Part shown: one piece after another, positions 34,337 to 43,585 of the stretch
Layout of the letters: every line of letters begins with the position of its first letter
Position numbering within the stretch: position 1 is the stretch's first letter
Notes under the pieces: model-generated
Database searches by the model: none
The model's input: only the letters and a program-made list of their open reading frames with translations
Told to the model about the DNA's origin: nothing
Position numbers and translations under genes: made by a program
From: CAYSPT01 sp964432985
GTDB taxonomy: Bacteria > Muiribacteriota > CAYSPT01
Assembly: GCA_964432985.1 (NCBI GenBank)
Contig: CAYSPT010000012.1
Coordinates: forward strand, 1-64,000
DNA length: 64,000 nt
Direction: 5' to 3'

Positions 34337-35575
34337 TCATACCAGGGAAGAAAGCGCCTCGACCACCTTCTGCATATCCGGCTCCACCCGCAGGGGGTCA
34401 CCTGCCGCCTTGATGGCACTATCTACGTCTTTGAGACCGTTACCGGTAACCAGTACGGCAATTTTTTCCTTGCCATTGATCCGTCCTTCTGCGCGGGCAC
34501 GCATCACACCGGCCAGGGCGGTCACCCCGGCGGGTTCACCGAACACACCAGCCAGACGTCCCAGGATCCGCATGGCTTCCAGTATCTCTTCATCGCTCAC
34601 GGCCAGGATCTCACCATCGGTTTCACGGATTCCCCTGAGGGCTTTCAGAGCGTTTCGGGGATGCCCCACGCAGATGGAATCGGCCAGGGTGACGGCCTCC
34701 ACCGGAACCAGCGGACTGTTTGTTTCCCAGGCGGTCTTCAGGGGACACGCACCTTCGGCCTGTACGCCGAATATCCGGGGGATACGGTCGATAAGACCGA
34801 GGGCCTTGAAATCCTTGAGTCCCTTGTGGATGCTGGAGGTAATGCAGCCATCCCCGATGGAGGTAAAGATTATGTCGGGAACGTTAAAATCAAGCTGCTC
34901 GATGATCTCCAGGGTGCAGGTTTTCTTGCCTTCCACCAGGTAGGGGTTATACCCGCAGTTGCGGTTGTACCAGTTGAAGTGCTCCGAAGCGCCGATGCTC
35001 AGCTCGAAGGCCTGGTCGTAGCTCCCTTTCACCATGACCACGGTTGAGCCGAAGATGAGGAGCTGGGCCAGTTTACCTTTCGGAGCCCGTTCGGGTACGA
35101 AGATGAACGTCCGTATCCCTACCGAAGCGGCCAGTCCCGACAACGACGTGGCGGCATTACCGGTGGAAGCGGCACAGATAATGTCACGGCCCAGTTCCCT
35201 GGCCCGGGTGACACCCACACCGGAAGCCCTGTCTTTCAGCGACGCCGTGGGGTTGCGGCCGTCATCCTTTACGTACAGGTTGGGGCAGCCCAGCTTTTTG
35301 CGAAGCGCTTCGGAAGCGTACAGGGGCGTCCACCCGATCTGCAGCGGCGGCGCCAATTCGAGAGAAGAAAGGGGCAGCACGGGTCCGTATCGGAACATGT
35401 CAAACCGCTTGTTGGAAGCGAGAAACTCACGTGTAAGTGTGCTTCCTACCACGTCGTAATCGTACAGGACATCCAGGATGCCCTCCAGCCCGCACTGATC
35501 GCAAACGTACAGATCAGGTTCCACCTCAAAGTGCTTGCCGCACTTGACGCATTCCAGTCCGGTGACATGTTTCAT
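34337..35575 (-). CDS. thrC: Threonine synthase
   Basis: 412 residues. The N-terminus carries a small zinc ribbon (CVKCGKHFEVEPDLYVCDQC, two CX2C pairs) seen in many bacterial and archaeal ThrC. PLP lysine is in NPTASLKDRAS (about 107-117); the phosphate loop is STGNAATSLSG. It turns O-phosphohomoserine into threonine. The C-terminal VLVTGNGLKD is typical. No homoserine kinase or dehydrogenase lies in the window. Confidence 0.9.
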   Translation of the reverse strand: MKHVTGLECVKCGKHFEVEPDLYVCDQCGLEGILDVLYDYDVVGSTLTREFLASNKRFDMFRYGPVLPLSSLELAPPLQIGWTPLYASEALRKKLGCPNLYVKDDGRNPTASLKDRASGVGVTRARELGRDIICAASTGNAATSLSGLAASVGIRTFIFVPERAPKGKLAQLLIFGSTVVMVKGSYDQAFELSIGASEHFNWYNRNCGYNPYLVEGKKTCTLEIIEQLDFNVPDIIFTSIGDGCITSSIHKGLKDFKALGLIDRIPRIFGVQAEGACPLKTAWETNSPLVPVEAVTLADSICVGHPRNALKALRGIRETDGEILAVSDEEILEAMRILGRLAGVFGEPAGVTALAGVMRARAEGRINGKEKIAVLVTGNGLKDVDSAIKAAGDPLRVEPDMQKVVEALSSLV

Positions 35576-35659
35576 AGTTAAGTAACCTGCTTTCTATGCT
35601 TATTACATGAAAAAGGCCGTGCCAGTTCTTCGCAAAGAACTACCACAACTTTTCCAATT

Positions 35660-35701
35660 AGAATAAACACGCCGGCCTCTTGATAGGAGGAGACCGGCGT
35701 G
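35660..35701 (-). terminator. Intrinsic terminator after the carbamoyltransferase
   Basis: CACGCCGG (35668-35675) pairs with CCGGCGTG (35694-35701), with a further CCTC/GAGG pair inside. On the minus strand TTTATTC follows the stem. It starts 16 bp after the stop codon. Confidence 0.75.
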
Positions 35702-35716
35702 TGGTGTTCGGCTGCC

Positions 35717-36763
35717 TTATTTGGGCATGGTCAATGCCATGGCCGCTTTCTGGACATGCAGGCGGTTTTCCGCCACATCGAAGATGCACGACCGCGGCCC
35801 GGAAGCCACTTCGTCGGTCACCTCGCACCCGCGGTCGATAGGCATGGGATGCGTGAAGAGGGCGTTGTTCGAAAGCCCCATCCGTGATTCGTCGCAGATC
35901 CAGTCCTTGTGCGTCATTGCCTTTTCGATCTCCGCCGGTTTGTCGAACTCCCCGTCCACGTATGCCGTAGGGCTCATCCAGTTGCGGGAGTATACCACGT
36001 CGGCGCCCCAATACCCTTCGAAGGGATCGTGGGTCACCTTGAGCTCGGAGCCCTTCCGGGTGCAGTTATTCTTGGCATGCCCCATGACGATGGGATCGAG
36101 ATCGTAACCCTCCGGGTGGGCGATGGTGATGTTCATACCGAACCGGCTGCCGATCAGGATCGCCTCCTGAACGCTGCACCAGGAGCGGGCAAGCGCACCG
36201 TGCGCCCAGGTAACCAGCAGGGTTTTTCCGCGAAGATGGGTCAAATCAAGCGGTTTTTTGACGCCGTTACCCAGCCACTCGGCCCATCCCATGATGTCCG
36301 CCAGACCCTGGCACGGGTGATACTTGTCATGCGCCATGGAGATGATGGGGATAGTTGAATGTTTCGCGTACTCCCGGAGAAGGTCCTCCCCTTCACCGTA
36401 GGCACCGATCTTGTCCTCCAGGATACGGATGCCGAGACCGGCGGCGTAGCGGCTCATCACCTTGGCCGCGTCTTCCACCGTTTCTCCCGCCGACTTGGCG
36501 GTTTTCAAACGCATTGATTTCGGCTCGAGAAACTGGGCGTGCCCGCCCAGTTCGGTGGCGGCACACTCGAACGACTGCCGGGTTCTCACCGATGGATTGT
36601 AGAAAAACATGAAGAATGTCTTCAAATCAAGAATTTTAGTGTATTTCTGATGAAACCGTTCAGCCTTCATTTCAGCAGCCAGATCGAGGGTGGCCCTCAA
36701 CTCTTCTTCGGCCCAGTCCTGGGTGGTAATCAGGTGTTTCCCGTGCAGTCCTCCGATTCTCAT
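35717..36763 (-). CDS. Ornithine/N-acetylornithine carbamoyltransferase family
   Basis: 348 residues. The carbamoyl-phosphate loop is NPSVRTRQSFE (about 56-66), the second site HPCQGLADI (about 153-161) and the late HPMPIDRGCEVTDEV. Classical OTC has HCLP in that place and DxxxSMG for ornithine; here the sequences are HPMP and ESRMG. That and the extra length agree better with acylornithine (AOTC-like) or another amino substrate. GGAGG precedes the ATG. A TTGATA-N17-TTTATT pair upstream may be its promoter (weak). Confidence 0.78.
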   Translation of the reverse strand: MRIGGLHGKHLITTQDWAEEELRATLDLAAEMKAERFHQKYTKILDLKTFFMFFYNPSVRTRQSFECAATELGGHAQFLEPKSMRLKTAKSAGETVEDAAKVMSRYAAGLGIRILEDKIGAYGEGEDLLREYAKHSTIPIISMAHDKYHPCQGLADIMGWAEWLGNGVKKPLDLTHLRGKTLLVTWAHGALARSWCSVQEAILIGSRFGMNITIAHPEGYDLDPIVMGHAKNNCTRKGSELKVTHDPFEGYWGADVVYSRNWMSPTAYVDGEFDKPAEIEKAMTHKDWICDESRMGLSNNALFTHPMPIDRGCEVTDEVASGPRSCIFDVAENRLHVQKAAMALTMPK

Positions 36764-37121
36764 GCTATCGCCTCCAAAGTTTTATTTTTCGTTGCTTCAC
36801 TCGAATATAAATAAATTTGCTGCTGTTGATTTTATCAACACCGGACAGGGCACATTGTAGAACCAGAGGCAGGCACTTGTCAATGTCTGCAGTTATATTT
36901 TTATCTACCAGGAGCAATGTAAGGATCGCATCAACAGGGCCGTCATTTGTTCGCAGGTCACCTGTCGGAGGCTGCGCCAACAATTAACTGAGGAAACCAA
37001 GTTGGACTATAGGGATGTCATGTATTCGAAAGCTTTATATCGGAAGTCGCGCTTCCAGCCTTACGGATGTCGCGGCTGGAAGTTAAAGGAAATTAATAAT
37101 ATATGACAGTACCCGGTGTCG
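36764..37121. other. 358-bp gap with a 9-bp stem hairpin and no gene
   Basis: No convincing ORF. It is AT-rich beside the carbamoyltransferase start, with a TGTTGAT-TTT-ATCAACA palindrome near 36823. A hairpin CTTCCAGCC (37052-37060) with GGCTGGAAG (37074-37082) lies 40 bp after the HisI-like stop. It lacks a U-run on either side. Confidence 0.4.
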
Positions 37122-37613
37122 CTACTTCTTTTTCACGAACCGTTTCTGGTGCTCCCGGTCCTCGTCTTCATCGAGCAGTATCTGCATCCGGCTCCAGTTT
37201 TCCTTGCAGGCATCCTGGTCAATGACCCTGCCCTCATCGACCTGGAAGCGCTTGTCGGAGAAGTGGTAGAAGAAGCACGTGTTCATGCCGAACAGGCATT
37301 TACCGGGTTCCACGTCCACCCTGAACAGCAGCGACGGTTTGTGACGGCGGGCGCCGCAGTTATCCAGGCGGATTTCGCGGAAGGTCTCCACCTCGTTGGA
37401 GTGCTCACCCTTCAGGTACACCTTCTCGTTCACGCTGTCCCAGTAATGGCATTTCCCGGTACGCAGTGTTTTTCGAAATCCCTTTTCGTTGATCTCCGCC
37501 AGTGCCAGGACGCGGTCGGTGGAATCCTCCACCACGATCACCGGCCAGACCGGTCGGGCCGTGAACAGTTGACGGACCGTAATCTTTAGTTTTCCCCGTT
37601 TCTTACATAGCAT
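37122..37613 (-). CDS. HisI-like (phosphoribosyl-AMP cyclohydrolase fold) protein with altered metal site
   Basis: 163 residues. The fold matches HisI over residues about 22-115: VEDSTDRVLALAEINEKGFRKTL, TGKCHYWDS, YLKGEHSNEV, then LDNCGARRH and GKCLFGMNTCFF. The three zinc cysteines align (C86, C106, C113, with the correct seven-residue spacing). The DCDxD magnesium motif of the enzyme is reduced to D84-N-C, and an insert of about six residues follows. A charged C-terminal extension (about 120-163) is added. It may be a different hydrolase or a non-catalytic derivative. It stands alone, without other his genes. Confidence 0.7.
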   Translation of the reverse strand: MLCKKRGKLKITVRQLFTARPVWPVIVVEDSTDRVLALAEINEKGFRKTLRTGKCHYWDSVNEKVYLKGEHSNEVETFREIRLDNCGARRHKPSLLFRVDVEPGKCLFGMNTCFFYHFSDKRFQVDEGRVIDQDACKENWSRMQILLDEDEDREHQKRFVKKK

Positions 37614-37685
37614 TGGTTACTACCTCGTTTCATTGTATTCGAAACTGCTTTCCACACGCGCCGTGCAGTTGATGCTGGTTCCGGA

Positions 37686-39650
37686 TCAACTCCGTTCATG
37701 TTCCATGGAACGGACCATGTCCAGGTAGCGCCGGAACTGCTCTTCGGCCAGGCTGGAAATCATCAACATCTGTATAAGCAGCGATTCCTGTTCTTCCTGC
37801 CAGACGAATGCCTGCTGCATGGTCATGATATTCAAATTGGGTGTCCGCTTCAGTGCGAACTGGAAAAGAAGGGGTTGCAGCACGAACTTGGTGAGCGTCG
37901 GCTCCACCCCTATCGGTTCGATGGTGTAGTACACCGAATTCAGTTTTTTATTTATCTCTTCGGAGCTGGAACTCCAGAGATCCTCCAGGCCGTTTTCACG
38001 CTCCGACGCCTGCTGAAAACTCCGGGCCAGGTCCTGCGTGCACCGGACGCCTTTTTCCAGCAGGGCGAGTACCTGGTGGTTCTTTTCGATCTCTTTTGAC
38101 AGGGCTTTATCCAGGGAGGAGACACGCTCCAGCAGCCTTTTTTCAACGGCGGCGGAACTGGTATCCAGCCCGGAGACGAAAGGCTCAGGCCGTTTTCCCC
38201 GGCAGTAACGTTCGAGGGCTTCGGCCAGCGGCATCTGGACCGTTCCCTTGATCAGGGTGCCGAACTTCTTCACGTCGATTACCGGCACGTCAGTCAACCC
38301 GACTTCGACCTCCAGCCACTGCCATTGCAGCCACCAGTCACGGCGGGTGGCAACCGTTCCGCCGCCGATAGCGGGCACCTCCAGGGGGCGTTCGTCGGTA
38401 AGCCCGATTTTGTCCCGGACATCGTCTTCCCAGGTACAGTCGTGACGGTAGGTGTCCGCAGTATAACTGTGCCCCTTTTCGTTATAGCACAGGTCCTGTC
38501 CCACCAGTATAATCGGGCTGCACCCGAGCGCCCGGGCGGTGCTGAACACCATGTGGGCAACCGACACGCCGCACTCGAGCATGGGCATATTTCCCAGGGA
38601 CTGCCCCAGCCACCGTTCGAAATACGTGGCCGAGCGGAAAATAAGAAAGGTTCTCCCCTTGAACATCTCCAGTGTCCGGGGGTCCACCACCGGCTGGCCC
38701 GCGAACCATACGGTCTCAGGGATATCCCTGTCCAGGTAGAACTCCTCGAACGTCTGCTTGAGCCGCTCGATGGTAAACACTATGTGGGGAACGACACCTT
38801 CGTCCAGCAGCTTCTGCAGGATAATGTCAGGGCACAGCATTATCACCTGGTCACGGTCCATCTTTTTGAGTACGGGCAGCTGATCGTCAAGGGAAGGTCC
38901 GGCCATGATAATTATGACAGGCCGGTCGTCCAGTACCCCGAAGTAGTCGGTCATGTTATCTGATACCAGGATACTTTTGAGGTTGGCAAAAGCGTTTTCA
39001 ATACCGATAAGCGTGTCATGCGGATCGTTGCCGACCAGGTACAGCGTGTAGGTAGCGGCGTTGAAAAACGTGCGGCGCAGATCGGCGTACAGATCCTTAA
39101 AATTACGTCCCAGGACCGGGTGCTCGATGATTTCGACCGTATTGAAAAATTGGGCCAGTGTCAGGGAATGGCGGAGGAACGCTTCCTGTATGCATGACCG
39201 GTCCCCAATCGCCCAGAAGATGTTTCTGTTGGACAGGACTTCCGCCAGCGGCACCGTTTCCAGGACGGTTCTCATGAGGTCCGGCCGGGGCTCAACCAGT
39301 ATGATTACCGCCCGCCGGTCCTTGCGTTTCAGTATCTCTTGCAGTTCGTACCCGAGCCCGAACCCGATGATGATGTAGAGAAACCGGCTCCCAAAGTCGA
39401 TCTGTCCCATCCGTTTGGCTGCTTCTTCCGCCGGCCGGTACCGGCTGGCTAAATAACTCTTACGGCCCTGCTCGTCGTGATAACAGCCAGTCCAGCTTTC
39501 CCCGGATTTCGTCTTCTCCAAAACGATTCGATCGTTAACGATGCGATCGTCCCCCGCTGGCGCCCCCCGGATTGCTTCTGCAGCGCTTTTATCCACTCCC
39601 GCCAGGGTACGGAGGTTTCTCTCCAGCATCAGGTTTGTCAGGTTACCCAT
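37686..39650 (-). CDS. Maf-type (DUF115) motility-associated glycosyltransferase
   Basis: 654 residues. The DUF115/MAF core is visible from GFGLGYELQEILKR (about 96-109) through IIIMAGPSLDDQLP (about 245-258), ITxx-like VFTIERL, and ILVGQDLCYNEKGHSYTADTY (about 376-396). Maf proteins attach nonulosonic acids (pseudaminic or legionaminic type) to flagellin in the cytoplasm. Its start overlaps the DegT stop by 8 bp, placing it last in the sugar-acid operon. The N-terminal Rossmann half and a helical C-terminal domain are both complete. No flagellin gene is nearby. Confidence 0.88.
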   Translation of the reverse strand: MGNLTNLMLERNLRTLAGVDKSAAEAIRGAPAGDDRIVNDRIVLEKTKSGESWTGCYHDEQGRKSYLASRYRPAEEAAKRMGQIDFGSRFLYIIIGFGLGYELQEILKRKDRRAVIILVEPRPDLMRTVLETVPLAEVLSNRNIFWAIGDRSCIQEAFLRHSLTLAQFFNTVEIIEHPVLGRNFKDLYADLRRTFFNAATYTLYLVGNDPHDTLIGIENAFANLKSILVSDNMTDYFGVLDDRPVIIIMAGPSLDDQLPVLKKMDRDQVIMLCPDIILQKLLDEGVVPHIVFTIERLKQTFEEFYLDRDIPETVWFAGQPVVDPRTLEMFKGRTFLIFRSATYFERWLGQSLGNMPMLECGVSVAHMVFSTARALGCSPIILVGQDLCYNEKGHSYTADTYRHDCTWEDDVRDKIGLTDERPLEVPAIGGGTVATRRDWWLQWQWLEVEVGLTDVPVIDVKKFGTLIKGTVQMPLAEALERYCRGKRPEPFVSGLDTSSAAVEKRLLERVSSLDKALSKEIEKNHQVLALLEKGVRCTQDLARSFQQASERENGLEDLWSSSSEEINKKLNSVYYTIEPIGVEPTLTKFVLQPLLFQFALKRTPNLNIMTMQQAFVWQEEQESLLIQMLMISSLAEEQFRRYLDMVRSMEHERS

Positions 39651-40758
39651 GGTACGGCCCTTTCACCAGTGCCTCGAGCACAGCGCAAACCTCCTCGATC
39701 TGATCGTCGGTGTGCTTTACCGCCGAAGGAAGACACAGGCCGCGTCCGGCAAGGTCGGCGGCAGCATGAAATGGGGCCGAGACCGCTGCCTGGTAAGGTT
39801 TCTGGCGAGGGAGCGGCTGGAAAAACGGTCTTCCCTGGATACCGGACTGCCCTAGAAGGTCCACCAGTTCGTCACGGCCGTGCAAGCTTTTTTCTTCGTC
39901 AATAAGGACACAGTTGAGCCAGTAGTTGGGACAGGCATCGGCGTGGTGCGGGGGGAGATCGATCTGGTCCAGCGCCGCAAGTTCCCGCCGATAGATGGCG
40001 GCCATTTCCTGTTTGCGCCGCAGGAACCCGGGCAACTGCTCCAGTTGTGCTACCCCCAGCGCGGCGGCGATATTCGAAAGCCGGTAGTTGTACCCGATCA
40101 TGTCGTGCTCGTACTTCACCGGGTCGCTCCGGGCCTGGGTGGTCAGGTGATAGACCAGGTTTTTCACGTCAGTATCCCTGGTGACGACCATACCTCCGGC
40201 GCCGGTGGTCATGATCTTGTTGCCGTTAAAACTGAAACAGCCGATGTGCCCGAAGGTTCCGGCGTACTGTCCCTTCCACGTGGAGCCCAGCGCTTCGCTG
40301 GCGTCTTCGATGACATACAGGTCATGGCTGGCTGCCAGGTCCATAATTTCTTCCATGGGCACGGGAAAACCATACAGGTGCACCACCATGATCGCGCGGG
40401 TCCGGCTGGTTATCATGGACTCCAGGCTGGTCATGTCATAGCCCCACGTCACCGGATCGATGTCGGCGAACACCGCCGATGCGCCGGCGTATACCACCGG
40501 GTTGGCCGAAGCGATGAATGACAGGGCCGGCACCACCACTTCGTCACCCGGCCCGATACCCAGTGCGTCCAGAGCCACATGAATGGCGGCGGTACCGTTA
40601 CAGGTCGATACCGCGTTGGGCATATCCAGGTACCGGGCAAACTCCTTCTCGAACCTGTCCACCATCGGTCCGCCCGTGGACACCCAGTTGGTGGTGACGC
40701 ATTCGGTCAGGTACTCGAGTTCACGTCCCTTCAGTTCGGGGACCGAAAGCTCCAGCAT
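39643..40758 (-). CDS. DegT/DnrJ/EryC1 aminotransferase, LegC/PseC-like
   Basis: 371 residues. PLP fold type I sugar aminotransferase: VSTGGPMVDRFEKEFARYL, GTAAIHVALDALGIGPGDEVV and the lysine in SFNGNKIMTTGAGGM (about 184-198). It aminates a 4-keto-hexose nucleotide on the way to diamino-nonulosonic acids, as LegC does for legionaminate or PseC for pseudaminate. Its AGGAGG site follows the NeuB stop by 2 bp. With NeuB and NeuC present, the legionaminic-type route is the better guess. Confidence 0.86.
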   Translation of the reverse strand: MLELSVPELKGRELEYLTECVTTNWVSTGGPMVDRFEKEFARYLDMPNAVSTCNGTAAIHVALDALGIGPGDEVVVPALSFIASANPVVYAGASAVFADIDPVTWGYDMTSLESMITSRTRAIMVVHLYGFPVPMEEIMDLAASHDLYVIEDASEALGSTWKGQYAGTFGHIGCFSFNGNKIMTTGAGGMVVTRDTDVKNLVYHLTTQARSDPVKYEHDMIGYNYRLSNIAAALGVAQLEQLPGFLRRKQEMAAIYRRELAALDQIDLPPHHADACPNYWLNCVLIDEEKSLHGRDELVDLLGQSGIQGRPFFQPLPRQKPYQAAVSAPFHAAADLAGRGLCLPSAVKHTDDQIEEVCAVLEALVKGPYHG

Positions 40759-40760
40759 AG

Positions 40761-41843
40761 TTACCTATTCCTCCTGTTCTGCCCCGGCTGAAAACAACCA
40801 GGGGTGAACGGCTCTCCCGCTGCCATGTCCCGTTGTACCCGGCGGCCGATGACCCGGGCTGCCATAGACGGTGCATAGCCGGTGCCCGGCCGCATGAAGC
40901 GTATCATGTTTTCGGTAACCATCGTGCCTGCCGGCACAGCCTCCCCGGCCACCAGGCTTTTTCGCACCACCGCCATGTTTTCACGTTCGCATGGGACCGG
41001 CGCTTTCACACCGTCTCCCAGAGCTTGTTCCACCAGGCGTATCCTGCGAACCATTTCAGCGAAGGCTGCCGGCTCCATGGAAGCACTGTGATCGGGCCCC
41101 TCCATGGCGGTGTCGAGAGTGAAATGTTTCTCCAGTACGCACGCTCCCAGCGCCGCAGCCGCCAGGGCGATTTCATCTCCGGCAGTGTGGTCGGAAAGAC
41201 CCACCGGATAACCGAACGCTTCCCGAAGCGTTGCCATGGCCTTCAGGTTGTACTGCTCCGCCGGCGCCGGGTAGGCGGTGACGGCATGAAGCAGGACCAC
41301 CGCCGGCGAGGCGCCCGACGGGGGAAACACTTCTTCTATGGCCCGGACCGCCTCCTCTACTTCTCCCAGGGTGGCCATGCCTGTAGATAGAATGATCGTC
41401 CTGCCTTTACCGGCCACGTGTTTAAGAAACGGAAGGTTGGTGATTTCGCCGGAACCTATCTTGAAAGCGGCCACGTCCATGGAGTCCAGGAAGTCCGCGC
41501 TTTTCTCCTCGTCGGGAGTCGAGAGGAAGACCAGACCAAGATCCTCGGTCAGCGCTTTGAGTTCCCGGAACGCCTTAAAAGGAAGCTCCAGTTTTTTCAG
41601 CATGGAATACTGGTCATCCTCCGGCGATACAGAGGAAGATTTGCTCTTTCGCTGCTGGTAGGGAGCCAGCGGCGCACCGGGAGCCAGCAGGTCCTCGGTA
41701 ATCCAGGTCTGGAATTTCACGGCATCGGCACCGGCGCCGGCGGCGGCTTCCACGAGTTTACGGGCCATATCGGGCTGTCCATTGTGGTTGACTCCAGCTT
41801 CGGCGACGATGAACATACCGTCGGCGGGATTACCCAATTTCAT
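40761..41843 (-). CDS. neuB: NeuB-type nonulosonic acid synthase
   Basis: 360 residues. The TIM-barrel PEP-condensing domain shows IVAEAGVNHNG (12-22), VKFQTW, IGSGEITNLPFLK, STGMATLGEVEEA and LSDHTAGDE. The C-terminal about 65 residues form the SAF antifreeze-like domain (RKSLVAGEAVPAGTMVTENMI). It condenses PEP with ManNAc or a 2,4-diacetamido hexose. GAGGGATG precedes the ATG. The exact product (sialic, legionaminic or pseudaminic acid) cannot be read from sequence alone. Confidence 0.9.
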   Translation of the reverse strand: MKLGNPADGMFIVAEAGVNHNGQPDMARKLVEAAAGAGADAVKFQTWITEDLLAPGAPLAPYQQRKSKSSSVSPEDDQYSMLKKLELPFKAFRELKALTEDLGLVFLSTPDEEKSADFLDSMDVAAFKIGSGEITNLPFLKHVAGKGRTIILSTGMATLGEVEEAVRAIEEVFPPSGASPAVVLLHAVTAYPAPAEQYNLKAMATLREAFGYPVGLSDHTAGDEIALAAAALGACVLEKHFTLDTAMEGPDHSASMEPAAFAEMVRRIRLVEQALGDGVKAPVPCERENMAVVRKSLVAGEAVPAGTMVTENMIRFMRPGTGYAPSMAARVIGRRVQRDMAAGEPFTPGCFQPGQNRRNR

Positions 41844-41880
41844 TGCTCATCCCTCCTCACCAGACAGGCCAGTGCTAAAA

Positions 41881-43488
41881 CTACATATTCACACCGTGGT
41901 GCTTGAGCTTTTCACGAGCGCCTTCATGGTCCGGGTTAAGCTCCAGCGTTTTTCGATAGTATTCCATAGATTTTCCGATGTTACCCATTTTCTCGTGAGC
42001 CTCTCCCAGGGCAAAGGTAGCAAAGTCGAAGTGCGGGTAGTGCTGAAGCACCTGCTCGAAGCTCCTGGCGGCCCGGTCCGGGTCGTATTTTCTCAGATTG
42101 GCGTTGTGGCGGAAATTGACATCTATAATCGCCTCTTCCTTGAGCGCTTCGACCTCCTGCGGTGTAAATTGAGGTGTACTGATGACCGCCCGGTGAAAAC
42201 TTCTCACGGAATCGAAATCTTCTTCTTTCATGTACCCGCGGTCCAGGCAGGTCTGATACATTTCGGTGCCGGGAAGCGGTGCGGCGATGAAGAAGTGGGC
42301 CCAGTCAAGCTCCAGCGACCGCGCGTAATCGATGGTCTGCCGCATTGTTTCCCCGGTCTCTCCGGGATATCCCAGGATGAAAAACCCCCGGGACTCAATC
42401 CCCAGAGCCCGCAGCTTCTTTACCAGGACCGGCACTTTGTCCAGATCCACCGGTTTCCTCATGAGCTCCCGAAGCACCCACTGGCTACCGCTTTCAATGG
42501 CCAGGGACACCGAGTAGCAGCCCGAATCCTTCATTATCTCTAGCAGTTCCTCGTCCAGAGAAAAAACAGCCATACCCGTTGGTACCGTCCAGGTCAGGCC
42601 GGGAAACCGCTGCTTAATACCCTCGAACAGCTCTACTGCCCGTTGCCGGTCGGCGGTAAGGTTATCGTCCTCGAAATGAATTTCCTTGATACCGTATCGC
42701 CCGATCAGATCTTCAAGCTCATTAAGAACATCAGCGGCGGAACGTTTCCGCTGCCGTGTCCCCCAGTGATTGCCCAGGGCGCAGAAGGTGCAGCGGGCGG
42801 CGCAGCCCCGGGAGGTAATCATCTGGGTAAAGGGGATGTTGCGGTAACCGCTGTGCGGCACCGACAAATCCAGGTACTTTTTGACGGGAAACAGGTGACG
42901 GGCCGGAAAGGGAAGCGAGTCGAGATCCTCGATAAAACGCGCTCTTGGAGTGAACCGGAAATGTCCCTGTTTCAGGAAAGCGACACCGGGCACCTGTTCC
43001 GGCGACGCCAGGTTTTCGACCAGCTCACGAAATGTCATTTCACCCTCGCCGATCACGATAAAATCGATCTCCGGGCACTTCTCCAGCAGCGTCCGGGCAC
43101 AGGTTCCCGGGTGAACGCCGCCAAGAACCGTTTTTACATCTTTATTGACGCGTTTTGCCAGGCGGCACAGATTGAGAGCATCCCATTCCTGAGCGGCAAA
43201 CAGACAGCTGACACCGACTACATCCGGTTTTGCCCGGCGCATCCGCGCTTCGATTTCCTGATCGGTCAGCCCGTACCTCAGCAGCCCGTCCTGCTCAATC
43301 GGTTGTTCAAACTCTCCTTCGACCAGGGCATCCAGTACCGTCACGTCGGCCACCCGGTCACGAATCAGTACCGCCGCCAGGTATGCCTGCCCCAGAGGAA
43401 GAAAAGGGCTCACCCTGACCGTTTGCGCGGAGAAATCCGGTGGACGCGTTACCGGTGGGAATACGAGCATAACTATTGGGTTTTTCAT
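41881..43488 (-). CDS. B12-binding radical SAM protein with C-terminal TPR
   Basis: 535 residues. An N-terminal cobalamin-binding Rossmann domain (about 1-170, with LGGVHPGTCARTLL and IGEGE) is followed by the radical SAM core: C229, C233 and C236 in SRGCAARCTFC, then FEDDNLTADRQ and a GYPGET loop. Residues about 475-535 hold one or two TPR units. It lies between NeuC and NeuB, overlaps a mini-ORF by 4 bp, and probably modifies the sugar acid or its acceptor, for instance by methylation (inference). Confidence 0.85.
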   Translation of the reverse strand: MKNPIVMLVFPPVTRPPDFSAQTVRVSPFLPLGQAYLAAVLIRDRVADVTVLDALVEGEFEQPIEQDGLLRYGLTDQEIEARMRRAKPDVVGVSCLFAAQEWDALNLCRLAKRVNKDVKTVLGGVHPGTCARTLLEKCPEIDFIVIGEGEMTFRELVENLASPEQVPGVAFLKQGHFRFTPRARFIEDLDSLPFPARHLFPVKKYLDLSVPHSGYRNIPFTQMITSRGCAARCTFCALGNHWGTRQRKRSAADVLNELEDLIGRYGIKEIHFEDDNLTADRQRAVELFEGIKQRFPGLTWTVPTGMAVFSLDEELLEIMKDSGCYSVSLAIESGSQWVLRELMRKPVDLDKVPVLVKKLRALGIESRGFFILGYPGETGETMRQTIDYARSLELDWAHFFIAAPLPGTEMYQTCLDRGYMKEEDFDSVRSFHRAVISTPQFTPQEVEALKEEAIIDVNFRHNANLRKYDPDRAARSFEQVLQHYPHFDFATFALGEAHEKMGNIGKSMEYYRKTLELNPDHEGAREKLKHHGVNM

Positions 43489-43585
43489 GGCAGTGATTCT
43501 CCCTGCTGTAAATCGGGCTGGGTGGTAACGTTTGGGTTTTTCATGACAGTGATTCCCCCTGCTGTAAATCAGGCTGGGTGGAAAT
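43476..43585 (-). repeat. 56-bp tandem duplication of a coupled gene junction
   Basis: Two near-identical copies (period 56 bp) each carry CAGCCxGATTTACAGCAGGG, GAATCACTGxCATGAAAAACCC. One copy is the real NeuC end, the other the real radical SAM start. Confidence 0.8.
43485..43544 (-). CDS. 19-codon mini-ORF created by the duplication
   Basis: The duplicated junction leaves ATG at 43544 overlapping the NeuC TGA (ATGA) and a TGA at 43485-43487 overlapping the radical SAM ATG. The peptide reads MKNPNVTTQPDLQQGESLP, a mix of the radical SAM start and the NeuC end. A GGGGGA site lies upstream. It may act only to relay ribosomes between the two genes. Confidence 0.4.
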   Translation of the reverse strand: MKNPNVTTQPDLQQGESLP

